A stretch of 20,978 bases of DNA from Micromonosporaceae bacterium (GTDB taxonomy: Bacteria > Actinomycetota > Actinomycetes > Mycobacteriales > Micromonosporaceae), in the NCBI GenBank assembly GCA_019690055.1, contig JADGGF010000017.1, positions 1 through 20,978 of the forward strand. The letters are read 5' to 3'. Shown here one piece after another: positions 1 to 11,796 of this stretch. A model generated the notes under the pieces. It searched no databases, had not been told where the DNA came from, and saw nothing but the letters and a program-made list of their open reading frames with translations. Position 1 is the stretch's first letter. Each line of letters begins with the position of its first letter. The position numbers were made by a program, and so were the translations under genes.

Positions 1-5106
<5,106 letters not shown>

Positions 5107-5232
5107 CGACCAAGCCTCCCAGCCTCGTACGCATCACGACGGCACCCCCGGCGCGGGAGTCCCGATCACCAACCTTGGTCGCCGTCGCATCGCCGCGAAA
5201 CCGCCACTGCCGCCACCAGCCGACAACAAACA

Positions 5233-5249
5233 TTGGAGGAAACCTCCAA
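5233..5249. promoter_or_regulatory. Inverted repeat upstream of the fused carboxylase
   Basis: TTGGAGG-AAA-CCTCCAA forms a perfect 7-bp dyad with a three-base centre in the 234-bp gap between the PH-like gene and the carboxylase. It lies about 125 bp upstream of the carboxylase GTG. It could be an operator for the carboxylase, or a small hairpin after the PH-like gene; no U-tract follows on the minus strand. The rest of the 5107-5340 gap shows no gene and no convincing -35/-10 pair. Confidence 0.4.
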
Positions 5250-5340
5250 AGACACGCCGGCCAACAGGAGCGTTGGTGCCCTTGGTGATGATCGGATTAC
5301 GGGCAGTGACGTCTGACGGTGGGGCGACGTTGGATGCCGG

Positions 5341-5777
5341 TCACCCCGTCACAGGCTTGAGGGCCTCGGCGAACGCCTCGGCGTTCTTCTTGTCCATCCG
5401 CGGGAAGGTCAGCGCCACCCCGTCGCCCTGGCCTCCGAAGGCGATGCGGATCAGGCTGACCATGCCGATCTTGACCTCGGCCAGCGAGATGTCCGTGCAG
5501 GGCACCTCACCGAGCACCTTGCTCCCGGGGCCGCCGAAAAACGTCTGCGTCAGGAAGATCAGCCGGCGATTGGTAAGCACGACGAACTGCCGCTGTTGGG
5601 CTACCGCGATCGCGGCGCTAATAGCGCCCTGGGCGGCGAGCCCACCTTGACGACCGCGCTGAGCCGACCAGACTGGAAGCGGCCGACCTGGGCCCGCGTC
5701 GCCGCCACGGGCTGTTCACCGGGTTGGAGCATCGGGCGCACCCGCTCGAACGCGCGGGCCTCAAGCTTCTGGTTCAT
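5341..5777 (-). pseudogene. PH-like (bacterial PH/YokE-type) small protein gene with a one-base frameshift
   Basis: Two pieces of one protein lie in adjacent frames. The first starts at ATG 5777 (MNQKLEARAFERVRPMLQPG) with GAAGGAGGA eight bases upstream, and leaves frame after AVVK to stop at 5601. The second reads GGLAAQGAIS, then AQQRQFVVLTNRRLIF through to the stop at 5341. The span of 437 nt is one base short of 146 codons, so a single-base deletion near 5640-5646 (minus-strand GGTGGGC) explains the break. The intact product would be about 145 residues with a short helical start, a small hydrophobic stretch and a PH-like beta domain (VLTNRRLIFLTQ, then a lysine/phenylalanine-rich end). 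The function of this actinobacterial family is not known. It could equally be an intact gene with a sequencing error. The downstream half could start at GTG 5580, but there is no ribosome site for it. Confidence 0.8.
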
Positions 5778-5900
5778 CGAATGTCCTCCTTCGACGGCGA
5801 AGCAGTCGGCCCAGCATGGTGGCACGCCGTCCCGTCCGGCACCAGATCCCTCGGCGGCAGCATGTCTTCGCCCATGCGCCCGCGCCCCGCCCGGCCCCGG

Positions 5901-7175
5901 CTATGAGGCCTGGCCAAGGCGCTCGGCGAGGAAGGCACGCTCGACGGCGTTGGTGGTCAGCTCCAGGGCCTGCCGGTAGGCGGCCGCGGCCGCCTCGGCC
6001 CGGCCGAGACGCGACAACAGGTCAGCCTTGATCGCCGGAAGGTACTGGTACCCGGCGAGGCGGTGGTCCTTCTCGAGGGCCTCGACCTCGACCAGCGCGG
6101 CCTCGGGCCCGTGCACCTCGGCCAACGCGACGGTGCGGTTCAACGCCACGACCGGCGACGGCCACACGCGCAGGAGCTGGTCGTAGAGAGCCAGGATCTG
6201 TTTCCAGTCCGTACGCCCATATGTCGATGCCTCGACATATAGCGATGCAATAGCGGCCTGGAGCAGGTAGCGCCCGGCCCGTCCGTTGCGGAGGCCGGCG
6301 GCGATCAGCTCTCGAGCGTCGGCGATCGCGGATCGGTCCCACCGCGAGCGGTCCTGCTCGCGAAGCCGCAGCAGTCGCCCCCGCTCATCGACTCGCGTGG
6401 ATCGTCGTGCGTACGACAACAGCAGCAGCGCGAGCAGTCCCGCGACCTCCGGCTCGTCGGGCATGAGCTCACGCAGCATCCGCGCCAGGTGCAGCGCCTG
6501 GTCCATCAGCTCGGTTCGGGTCAGCGAGTCGCCGGCCGGGGCGGTGTGCCCCATGGTGAACAGGAGGTGGATGACGCCGAGGACGCCGGCCAGCCGGTCG
6601 GGTAGCGCGGCCGCCGAGGGCATGCGGTACGGGATCCGGGCCACGGAGATTTTCTTCTTGGCCCGCGTCAGCCGGGCCGCCATCGTCGGCTCGGAGACGA
6701 GGAAGACCCGCGCCAGGTCGCTCGTCGGCACCCCGCAGACCAGCCGCAGGGTGAGCGCCATCTGGGCGTCCTGGGCCAGGGCCGGATGGCAGCACAGGAA
6801 GATCAGTCGCAACCGCTCGTCGGGTACGACGTCGGCCGGCTCCGGTTGCACCATCGCCTGCTCCTCCGCTAGCGACACCTCATCGGCCGCCGGTTCGTCC
6901 GGATCCAGCAGCAACGGCAGTTTGGTTCGGAACACCTGCTCGCGCCGGAGCACGTCCAGCGCGCGACGCTTTGCCGTGGTGGTCAGCCAGGCCACCGGCT
7001 CGCGCGGGACGCCGCTGCGCGGCCAGGTCGCCAGCGCGGCGGCGTACGCCTCCTGGACGCACTCCTCGGCGAGGTCCAGGTCCCGCGCGACGCGCGCCGT
7101 CGCGGCGAGCACGAGGGCCCAGCCACGACGGTGCGCGTCGGCGACGGCGGCCGTGATCGCGTCCGGGTCGGTCAT
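5901..7175 (-). CDS. ECF42-type RNA polymerase sigma factor with C-terminal TPR-like extension
   Basis: This 424-residue protein is an extracytoplasmic-function sigma factor. Region 2 covers about residues 8-80 (DLDLAEECVQEAY, then PVAWLTTTAKRRALDVLRRE). Region 4 covers about 118-178 (ERLRLIFLCCHPALAQDAQ, then the helix-turn-helix PTSDLARVFLVSEPTMAARLT). A C-terminal extension of about 220 residues follows (IHLLFTMGHTAPAG, GRYLLQAAIASLY, PSPVVALNRTVALAE). That extension is the hallmark of group ECF42, which lacks an anti-sigma factor and is paired with DGPF proteins; the extension is held to be required for activity. The start is ATG 7175, overlapping the stop of the DGPF gene as ATGA, so the two are translationally coupled. 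A longer open frame upstream to 7538 is only the DGPF gene read in the wrong frame. Confidence 0.93.
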   Translation of the reverse strand: MTDPDAITAAVADAHRRGWALVLAATARVARDLDLAEECVQEAYAAALATWPRSGVPREPVAWLTTTAKRRALDVLRREQVFRTKLPLLLDPDEPAADEVSLAEEQAMVQPEPADVVPDERLRLIFLCCHPALAQDAQMALTLRLVCGVPTSDLARVFLVSEPTMAARLTRAKKKISVARIPYRMPSAAALPDRLAGVLGVIHLLFTMGHTAPAGDSLTRTELMDQALHLARMLRELMPDEPEVAGLLALLLLSYARRSTRVDERGRLLRLREQDRSRWDRSAIADARELIAAGLRNGRAGRYLLQAAIASLYVEASTYGRTDWKQILALYDQLLRVWPSPVVALNRTVALAEVHGPEAALVEVEALEKDHRLAGYQYLPAIKADLLSRLGRAEAAAAAYRQALELTTNAVERAFLAERLGQAS

Positions 7176-7531
7176 CCCTTGGCGGTGGGCGAGATGAAGC
7201 CGCTCGCCACGGGGCGTACCTCGACCCCGCCGCCCTGCTGCGTCGCCGGATTGCGGCGGGCGATCTCCAGCGCGGCGTCCAGGTCGGCCGCCTCGATCAC
7301 ATAGACACCGGCCACGACCTCCTTCGCGTCCAGGAACGGGCCGTCCGTTATGACATCTCCGTGGATCGATGTCGCCACGGTCGTGGGCTGCAAGGCGAAC
7401 GCCGCCAGCAGCTGGCCACCGAGGGCGGGCACCTCCTCGGCGTGCCGCGCGTGCGCCGCCCGCTCTTCGGGGGTGAGGTCGGCGCTGTCGGCCGGCGCCT
7501 TGGCGTACAGCAGGATCGCGTACTGGGCCAT
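7172..7531 (-). CDS. DGPF/YCII-family protein, partner of the ECF42 sigma factor
   Basis: A 119-residue protein of the YCII superfamily (ferredoxin-like alpha/beta fold). It has the name-giving motif ITDGPF at residues 61-66, followed by DAKEVVAGVYVIEAADLDAALEIA (continuous across 68-91). The start is ATG 7531 behind GAAGGGAG, 6-13 bases upstream. It overlaps the sigma gene by four bases and is the first gene of the two-gene unit. In known ECF42 systems DGPF genes are the main sigma target, and their biochemical role is still unclear. A symmetric ECF42-like promoter lies 40-65 bases upstream, which predicts positive autoregulation of this pair. Confidence 0.93.
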   Translation of the reverse strand: MAQYAILLYAKAPADSADLTPEERAAHARHAEEVPALGGQLLAAFALQPTTVATSIHGDVITDGPFLDAKEVVAGVYVIEAADLDAALEIARRNPATQQGGGVEVRPVASGFISPTAKG

Positions 7532-7569
7532 GGGGCACTCCCTTCGGTCGTGCTTGTCCTCCACCCCTC

Positions 7570-7596
7570 TGTCGAACGGCCGGCGCAGATTCGACA
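7570..7596 (-). promoter_or_regulatory. Predicted ECF42 autoregulatory promoter, a perfect inverted repeat
   Basis: On the minus strand TGTCGA (7596-7591) is followed after 16 bases by CGAC (7574-7571). From memory, the consensus published for Streptomyces venezuelae ECF42 is TGTCGA at -35 and CGA at -10. The expected transcription start is about 30 bases before the DGPF ATG. The element is also symmetric: TGTCGAA-N13-TTCGACA, so the plus strand carries the same -35 and -10 with the same 16-base spacer. Confidence 0.75.
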
Positions 7597-7631
7597 GGCC
7601 TCCGGCCATGCCTTTTCGGCGGTCCGGCTCT

Positions 7632-8264
7632 CTACTGTCCCCGGTCGGCGCCCATGTCGCCGGTGCCGGGCGTGCCGTCGGCCCGGGCATAGCGGAGCAG
7701 GACGGCTCCCTTCTCCGAGGTCCGGGCCGGCTCGAGGAGGGACAGATTTGTGGGTACGGCTCCCTCGGCGAAGACCTTCTTACCCTGGCCGAGCACGATC
7801 GGGTAGACCCAGAGCGTGAGCCGGTCGAAGAGGCGCTCGGCGAACAGGGTCTGGACGAGATTGAGGCTGCCGATGACGTGGATGTTCTCGTGGCGCTCGC
7901 GCACCTCCCGGATCGCGCCGGTCAGATCGGGGCCGAGCAGGGTCGAGCCGGCCCACTCCAGGGTCGGCGTCCCGCGGGAGGCGACGTACTTCGGTAGGCG
8001 GTTGAACCGGCGCGCGATCTCGGAGTCGACGCCGTCCTCCTGATGCGGCCAGTAGGCGGCGAAGATGTCGTACGTCCGGCGGCCCAGCAGCAGCGCGTCC
8101 ATGCCGGCCATGCCCTCGTCGACCTGCCCGCCCACGACGTCATCGAAGAGCGGGGCCTGCCAGCCGCCGAACGCGAAGCCGCCCGCGGCGTCCTCGTCGG
8201 GCGCGCCGGGGGCCTGGGCGACCCCGTCGAGCGTTACGAACAGACCGATGTGTATAAGACCCAC
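7632..8264 (-). CDS. Dihydrofolate reductase-like (RibD C-terminal domain) protein
   Basis: A 210-residue protein of the RibD C-terminal/DHFR-like fold. Visible landmarks are the N-terminal strand and turn IGLFVTLDGVAQAPG, the cofactor-site segment ALLLGRRTYDIFAAYWP and the C-terminal NIHVIGSLNLVQTLF and VYPIVLGQGKKVF. The family binds NADPH; most members of this actinobacterial group have no assigned substrate, so it should not be read as a folate enzyme. The start is GTG 8264, with GGGAGG (complement of 8270-8275) five bases upstream. It precedes the DGPF-ECF42 unit by 100 bp in the same direction. DHFR-like genes are common next to ECF42 loci. I see no ECF42 motif before its own start, so whether it belongs to the regulon is open. 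Confidence 0.9.
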   Translation of the reverse strand: MGLIHIGLFVTLDGVAQAPGAPDEDAAGGFAFGGWQAPLFDDVVGGQVDEGMAGMDALLLGRRTYDIFAAYWPHQEDGVDSEIARRFNRLPKYVASRGTPTLEWAGSTLLGPDLTGAIREVRERHENIHVIGSLNLVQTLFAERLFDRLTLWVYPIVLGQGKKVFAEGAVPTNLSLLEPARTSEKGAVLLRYARADGTPGTGDMGADRGQ

Positions 8265-8402
8265 GATGACCTCCCAAGTGCGCCGGCCCGACCACGCTAT
8301 CGAACCGCGGCCGTCTCGGCGTGCTCATTCGCCAACCCGGGCGCGGTCGGGCGCATCGGCCGGTACCCGGTGGTGGCGAACCAAGGCACCCGGCCGCCAC
8401 TG

Positions 8403-8431
8403 TTGTCCTGGCCCATCACTTAGCCTGATCA
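8403..8431 (+). promoter_or_regulatory. Possible sigma-70-type promoter for the short-chain dehydrogenase
   Basis: TTGTCC (8403-8408) and TGATCA (8426-8431) are spaced by 17 bases and sit just before the dehydrogenase leader. The -10 match is poor, so this is a weak prediction. The element lies in the 195-bp divergent gap 8265-8459, which must hold promoters for both neighbours. Confidence 0.25.
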
Positions 8432-8459
8432 ACTCCAGGAGCCAGGACCGGAGGTACGT

Positions 8460-9308
8460 ATGCGCAAGGTCGCCGTGGTCACCGGCGCCTCCGCGGGGAT
8501 CGGGGCGGCCACCGCCCGCCGGCTGCACGAGGCGGGGTTCACCGTCTATGCGGTGGCCCGCCGGCTCGACCGGATGGCGGCGCTGGCCTCGCTGGGGATC
8601 CGTACGATCGGGGCCGATATCACGGACGACCCGGCTCTGGTCGCGCTCGTCGACCGGGTGATCGCCGAAGCCGAGCGCATTGACGTGCTGGTGAACAACG
8701 CCGGCTACGGCTCGTTCGGCGCGGTTGAGGATGTCGCGCTGGACGAGGCCCGGCGGCAGTTCGAGGTGAACGTCCTGGGCGCGGCCCGGCTCTGCCAACT
8801 CGTGTTGCCCTACATGCGCGCCCAGGGATGCGGTCGCATCATCAACGTGTCATCGGTCGGCGCGAAGATGTACCAGCCCATGGGCGGCTGGTACCACGCC
8901 ACGAAGTATGCGTTGGAGGGGCTCAGCGACTGCCTGCGGCTAGAGCTGAAACCGCACGGTATCGATGTCATCATCATCGAACCAGGCGGCGTGGCCACCG
9001 AGTTCCCCCAGGTCGCCGGCGAGCGCCTGCTCGCGACCTCCGGCCACGGTGCGTATGCGGCATACGCGCGCCGGTACGCCAGAACGCTGCATTCCGAGGC
9101 CAGGGGGATCTCGTCGCCGGACGTCGTCGCGCGGACGATTGCGCGGGCGGCGACGGCCCGCCGGCCCCGCACCCGCTACCCGGTCGGTCGCGGCGCCCGA
9201 GCTGTCGTGCTCGCGCGCTGGCTGCTGCCGGATCGCGTCTACGACCGCCTGCTGGTCAGCGTGTTCGGCCTCCTGACCCGGATCACCGCTGGCCGCAGCA
9301 CGGGTTAG
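8460..9308 (+). CDS. Short-chain dehydrogenase/reductase (SDR), classical type
   Basis: A 282-residue NAD(P)-dependent oxidoreductase. The cofactor loop TGASAGIG is at residues 8-15, with arginines at 34-35 after the second strand (AVARR), which favours NADP(H). NNAG is at 79-82, the catalytic Ser at 131-132 and YHATK gives Tyr145 and Lys149. The segment EPGGVATEF follows the active site. The C-terminal 80 residues are basic and hydrophobic (ARAVVLARWLLPDRVYDRLLVSVFGLL), as in SDRs thought to associate with membranes. The start ATG 8460 has GGAGG at 8450-8454, five bases upstream. The stop TAG overlaps the stop of the convergent response-regulator gene. The substrate cannot be inferred. Confidence 0.95.
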   Translation: MRKVAVVTGASAGIGAATARRLHEAGFTVYAVARRLDRMAALASLGIRTIGADITDDPALVALVDRVIAEAERIDVLVNNAGYGSFGAVEDVALDEARRQFEVNVLGAARLCQLVLPYMRAQGCGRIINVSSVGAKMYQPMGGWYHATKYALEGLSDCLRLELKPHGIDVIIIEPGGVATEFPQVAGERLLATSGHGAYAAYARRYARTLHSEARGISSPDVVARTIARAATARRPRTRYPVGRGARAVVLARWLLPDRVYDRLLVSVFGLLTRITAGRSTG

Positions 9309-9958
9309 CTGACCAGGCCGGTCTGGTAGGCGATGACGACGAGCTGGGCACGGTCGCGGGCGCCCAGTTTCGTCATGGCCCGGCTGACGTGGGTGCGGGC
9401 CGTGGCCGGGCTGAGCACCAGCTCGGTTGCGATCTCCTCATTGGACAGTCCGCGCCCCACGAGCGCCAGGATCTCCTTCTCCCGCGCGGTCAGCACGTTC
9501 AGCCGCTCCTGCCCGGTGCGCTGGGCGTTGCGGGCCGCGGTGACGTGGCTGATGAGGCGACGGGTGATCCGGGGCGCCAGCAGGGCATCACCGGCGGCCA
9601 CGACACGGATCCCCTGCAGCAACTCGGCCGGGCCGCTGTCCTTGAGCAGGAAGCCGCTCGCGCCCGCCTCGAGCGCGTCGAAGACGTGGGCGTCGGTGTC
9701 GTACGTGGTCAGGATGAGCACGCGGACGTCCTCCAGGCCTGGCGTCTGCGCGATCTGGCGAGTCGCCTCGATGCCGTCGACGACCGGCATGCGAATGTCC
9801 ATCAGCACGACATCCGGCCGCTGGCTGCGCGCCATCGCGACGGCCTCGGCTCCGTCGGCCGCCTCACCGACGACCTCGATGTCCTCCTCGACGTCGAGCA
9901 GCATGCGGAAGCCAGCCCGCACCAGCTCCTGGTCGTCGGCGATCAGGACGGTGATCAT
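9305..9958 (-). CDS. NarL/FixJ-family response regulator
   Basis: A 217-residue two-component response regulator. The receiver domain (1-120) has the acidic pair Asp8-Asp9, the phospho-acceptor Asp54 in VVLMDIRMP, Thr in ILTTYDTD and Lys in FLLKDSGP. The C-terminal LuxR-type helix-turn-helix (about 150-215) contains LTAREKEILALVGRGLSNEEIA and SPATARTHVSRAMTKLGARDRAQ. The ATG at 9958 overlaps the kinase stop as ATGA, so the two are made as one operon, kinase first. The 3' end overlaps the SDR stop by four bases, which leaves no room for a terminator. The nearest likely target is the divergent DUF6220-multicopper oxidase operon, by position only. Confidence 0.95.
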   Translation of the reverse strand: MITVLIADDQELVRAGFRMLLDVEEDIEVVGEAADGAEAVAMARSQRPDVVLMDIRMPVVDGIEATRQIAQTPGLEDVRVLILTTYDTDAHVFDALEAGASGFLLKDSGPAELLQGIRVVAAGDALLAPRITRRLISHVTAARNAQRTGQERLNVLTAREKEILALVGRGLSNEEIATELVLSPATARTHVSRAMTKLGARDRAQLVVIAYQTGLVS

Positions 9959-11199
9959 GTGGCGGGCACCAGCTCCGGCCGCAACGGCAGCGCCGCCTGC
10001 ACGACGAATCCACCCCCGGGCGCCGGCCCGGCCGCCAGGCGGCCGCCCAACAGCTCACACCGCTCGCGCATACCCGCGATGCCGCGCCCACCGCCGTTGG
10101 CGGACCGCGGGGCGGGGGTGATGGGACTGATGGTCTGGGCGGGCGGCGTCGCGCCGCCCCCGTCGTCAGCGACGCGGATGAGCAGCTCCTCCTCGCCGTA
10201 ATGTATGCCTATCCGTGTCCGACTGGGGCCGGCGTGCCGGATCACGTTGGTGATCGACTCCTGCAGGATGCGGTAGGCGGCGATGTCCAATGCGGACGGT
10301 AGCTCACGGGCGGTGCCCGTCGTCTCGACGGTCACCTCCACTCCGGCGTGGCCCGCGGTGGCCACGAGGTCGTCGAGGTGGCGCAGTCCGGGCGCGGGGG
10401 CCCGGTCGTCGCGGTCGGTGGAGTCGGTGAGCATCTCGAGCGTGGTGCGCAATTCGCGCAGGGCCCGCGCGCTGGTCTGCTCGATCGTGCGGAGCGTTTC
10501 GCGGGCCTGTTCCGGCCGCTTGTCGAGCACGTGCGCGGTCACGCCGGCCTGGACGTTGATGATGGCGATCGCGTGGGCGACCGTGTCGTGTACCTCGCGG
10601 GCGATGCGCAGCCGCTCCGCGTCGACCCGCCGCTGCGCCTCCTGCTCCCGGGTGCGCTCGGCTCGCTCCGCGCGCTCCCGCGCTTGCGCCTCCAGCACGC
10701 GGCGCATCCGCATCGACTCGCCCAGCGTCGCGGCCATCGCGGCGGTGCCGATGCGGAAGAACAGCCAGCCCGCGTTGGCGGGCTCGGACAGGTCGGCGGT
10801 CAACAGCCAGGCGACGGTGAGCACACCCAGCCCGAGCACCGCGATGCGCAGCGCCCGTCGGCCTTCGCCCTGGGCGGTCAGCGTGTAGAGGGCGACGAAC
10901 AGCGCCAGCCACCCGGGACCATCGGGGAACCCGGCGCCGTAGTAGACCAGGCTCACCACGCCGGTGACGGCGAACACAGCGAGGGGAAAGCGCCGCCGCA
11001 CGGCGAGGATGAGGCCGCTGCCGAACAGCAGGGGACCCATCACGCTGTGGTCGACGGGGCTCAGGACGATTCCCTGGTCGGCCGCGATCCGCAGCGTTCC
11101 CTGCACCTGCATGAGGCCGACGAATACGGCGAGGATCACGTCCTGAACGACCGTGGGTGGCCTGAGGCGCACCAGTAAGCGGTCCAGCACCCGAGTCAC
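9955..11199 (-). CDS. Sensor histidine kinase, HisKA_3 (NarX/DesK-like) family
   Basis: A 414-residue membrane kinase. The first 160 residues contain about five hydrophobic helices (for example VILAVFVGLM, MGPLLFGSGLILAV, FPLAVFAVTGVVSLVYY, IAVLGLGVLTVAWLL) with very short loops, so the sensing is probably within the membrane. A charged coiled region (165-198) leads to the phospho-acceptor His204 in AREVHDTVAH. The HATPase domain shows ILQESITNVIRHAG and ends with GGRGIAGMRERCELLGGRL. The start GTG 11199 is chosen because the protein then begins TRVLDRLLVRLRPP; the open frame continues to 11802 but that part is antisense to the neighbouring genes, and no clear ribosome site marks the start. 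It is coupled to the response regulator and divergent from the copper-oxidase operon with 141 bp between them. Confidence 0.93.
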   Translation of the reverse strand: MTRVLDRLLVRLRPPTVVQDVILAVFVGLMQVQGTLRIAADQGIVLSPVDHSVMGPLLFGSGLILAVRRRFPLAVFAVTGVVSLVYYGAGFPDGPGWLALFVALYTLTAQGEGRRALRIAVLGLGVLTVAWLLTADLSEPANAGWLFFRIGTAAMAATLGESMRMRRVLEAQARERAERAERTREQEAQRRVDAERLRIAREVHDTVAHAIAIINVQAGVTAHVLDKRPEQARETLRTIEQTSARALRELRTTLEMLTDSTDRDDRAPAPGLRHLDDLVATAGHAGVEVTVETTGTARELPSALDIAAYRILQESITNVIRHAGPSRTRIGIHYGEEELLIRVADDGGGATPPAQTISPITPAPRSANGGGRGIAGMRERCELLGGRLAAGPAPGGGFVVQAALPLRPELVPAT

Positions 11200-11290
11200 G
11201 CCGCCGATGGTAACGACCGCCGCCGGCCCGGGCATCCGTCGCCGAACGCAGGCGCCTACGCTCACCGACGTACGCCGGCCGTGGCCAGAT

Positions 11291-11307
11291 GTCGCTTCCG
11301 GAGCGAC
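11291..11307. promoter_or_regulatory. Inverted repeat in the kinase/DUF6220 divergent region
   Basis: GTCGCTTCCGGAGCGAC is a 17-bp dyad with six perfectly paired bases on each side (GTCGCT/AGCGAC). It sits 34 bases before the DUF6220 ATG and about 90 bases before the kinase start. It may be the binding site of the adjacent NarL-type regulator, or a hairpin in the 5' leader of the oxidase operon. I found no clear -35/-10 boxes in this 141-bp gap. Confidence 0.4.
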
Positions 11308-11340
11308 GACACGACGGCTGGGCGCCGCGACGATGACGGC

Positions 11341-11796
11341 ATGACTCTCGTGATGCGCCGTGTCTACGTCGGTATCGTCGGGCTGCTCCTCGTCTCCGCC
11401 GTGCTGCAGTTCTACTTCGCGGCGGTGGGCGCCTTCGCCCGGCCGCAGACCGACGATTCGTTCTCGCTCCATCTGATGAATGGCCGCATGATCTTCCCGC
11501 TGCTCGCCTTGCTGTCGATCGGGGCGGCCGCGCTGGCCAAGGCCCCGGGCCGGCTGATCGGGCTGACCAGCGTTCCGCTGGGCCTGGTCATCCTGCAGTC
11601 GGTGATCGTCACTGTGGGCCATGCCGTTGGTGGGGCCACCGAGCAGCGGACCACCCCGCTGGCGCTGGCGATCCTGGGCCTGCACGCGATCAACGGCATG
11701 ATCCTCATGGGGGCTACGAGCACGGTGCTGCGCCGGGCCCGCGCGCTGCTGTCCTCCACCACCGCACCCGCACCGGCACCCGTCTCCGCCCGATGA
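11341..11796 (+). CDS. DUF6220-like four-helix membrane protein
   Basis: A 151-residue integral membrane protein with four predicted helices (about 10-30, 48-66, 75-95, 107-127). It carries a repeated signature, LHLMNGRM around His44 and LHAINGMI around His115, at matching places in helices 2 and 4, plus His94 in helix 3. Paired membrane histidines suggest haem or metal binding, but that is inference; I recall this family only as DUF6220 of unknown function. The start ATG 11341 has no good ribosome site; ATG 11353 (MRRVYVG) is an alternative. The stop overlaps the oxidase start as ATGA, so the two products are translationally coupled and probably act together. The Ala/Pro-rich tail looks cytoplasmic and disordered. 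Confidence 0.8.
   Translation: MTLVMRRVYVGIVGLLLVSAVLQFYFAAVGAFARPQTDDSFSLHLMNGRMIFPLLALLSIGAAALAKAPGRLIGLTSVPLGLVILQSVIVTVGHAVGGATEQRTTPLALAILGLHAINGMILMGATSTVLRRARALLSSTTAPAPAPVSAR

Noticed and set aside
7176..7538. N-terminal extension of the sigma factor open frame
   Set aside because: It is the DGPF gene read out of frame. Sigma region 2 starts just after ATG 7175.
8328..8380. TTCGCCA ... TGGCGAA inverted repeat in the DHFR/SDR divergent gap
   Set aside because: The arms are seven bases with a 39-base gap and no further symmetry, so chance is a sufficient explanation in GC-rich DNA.
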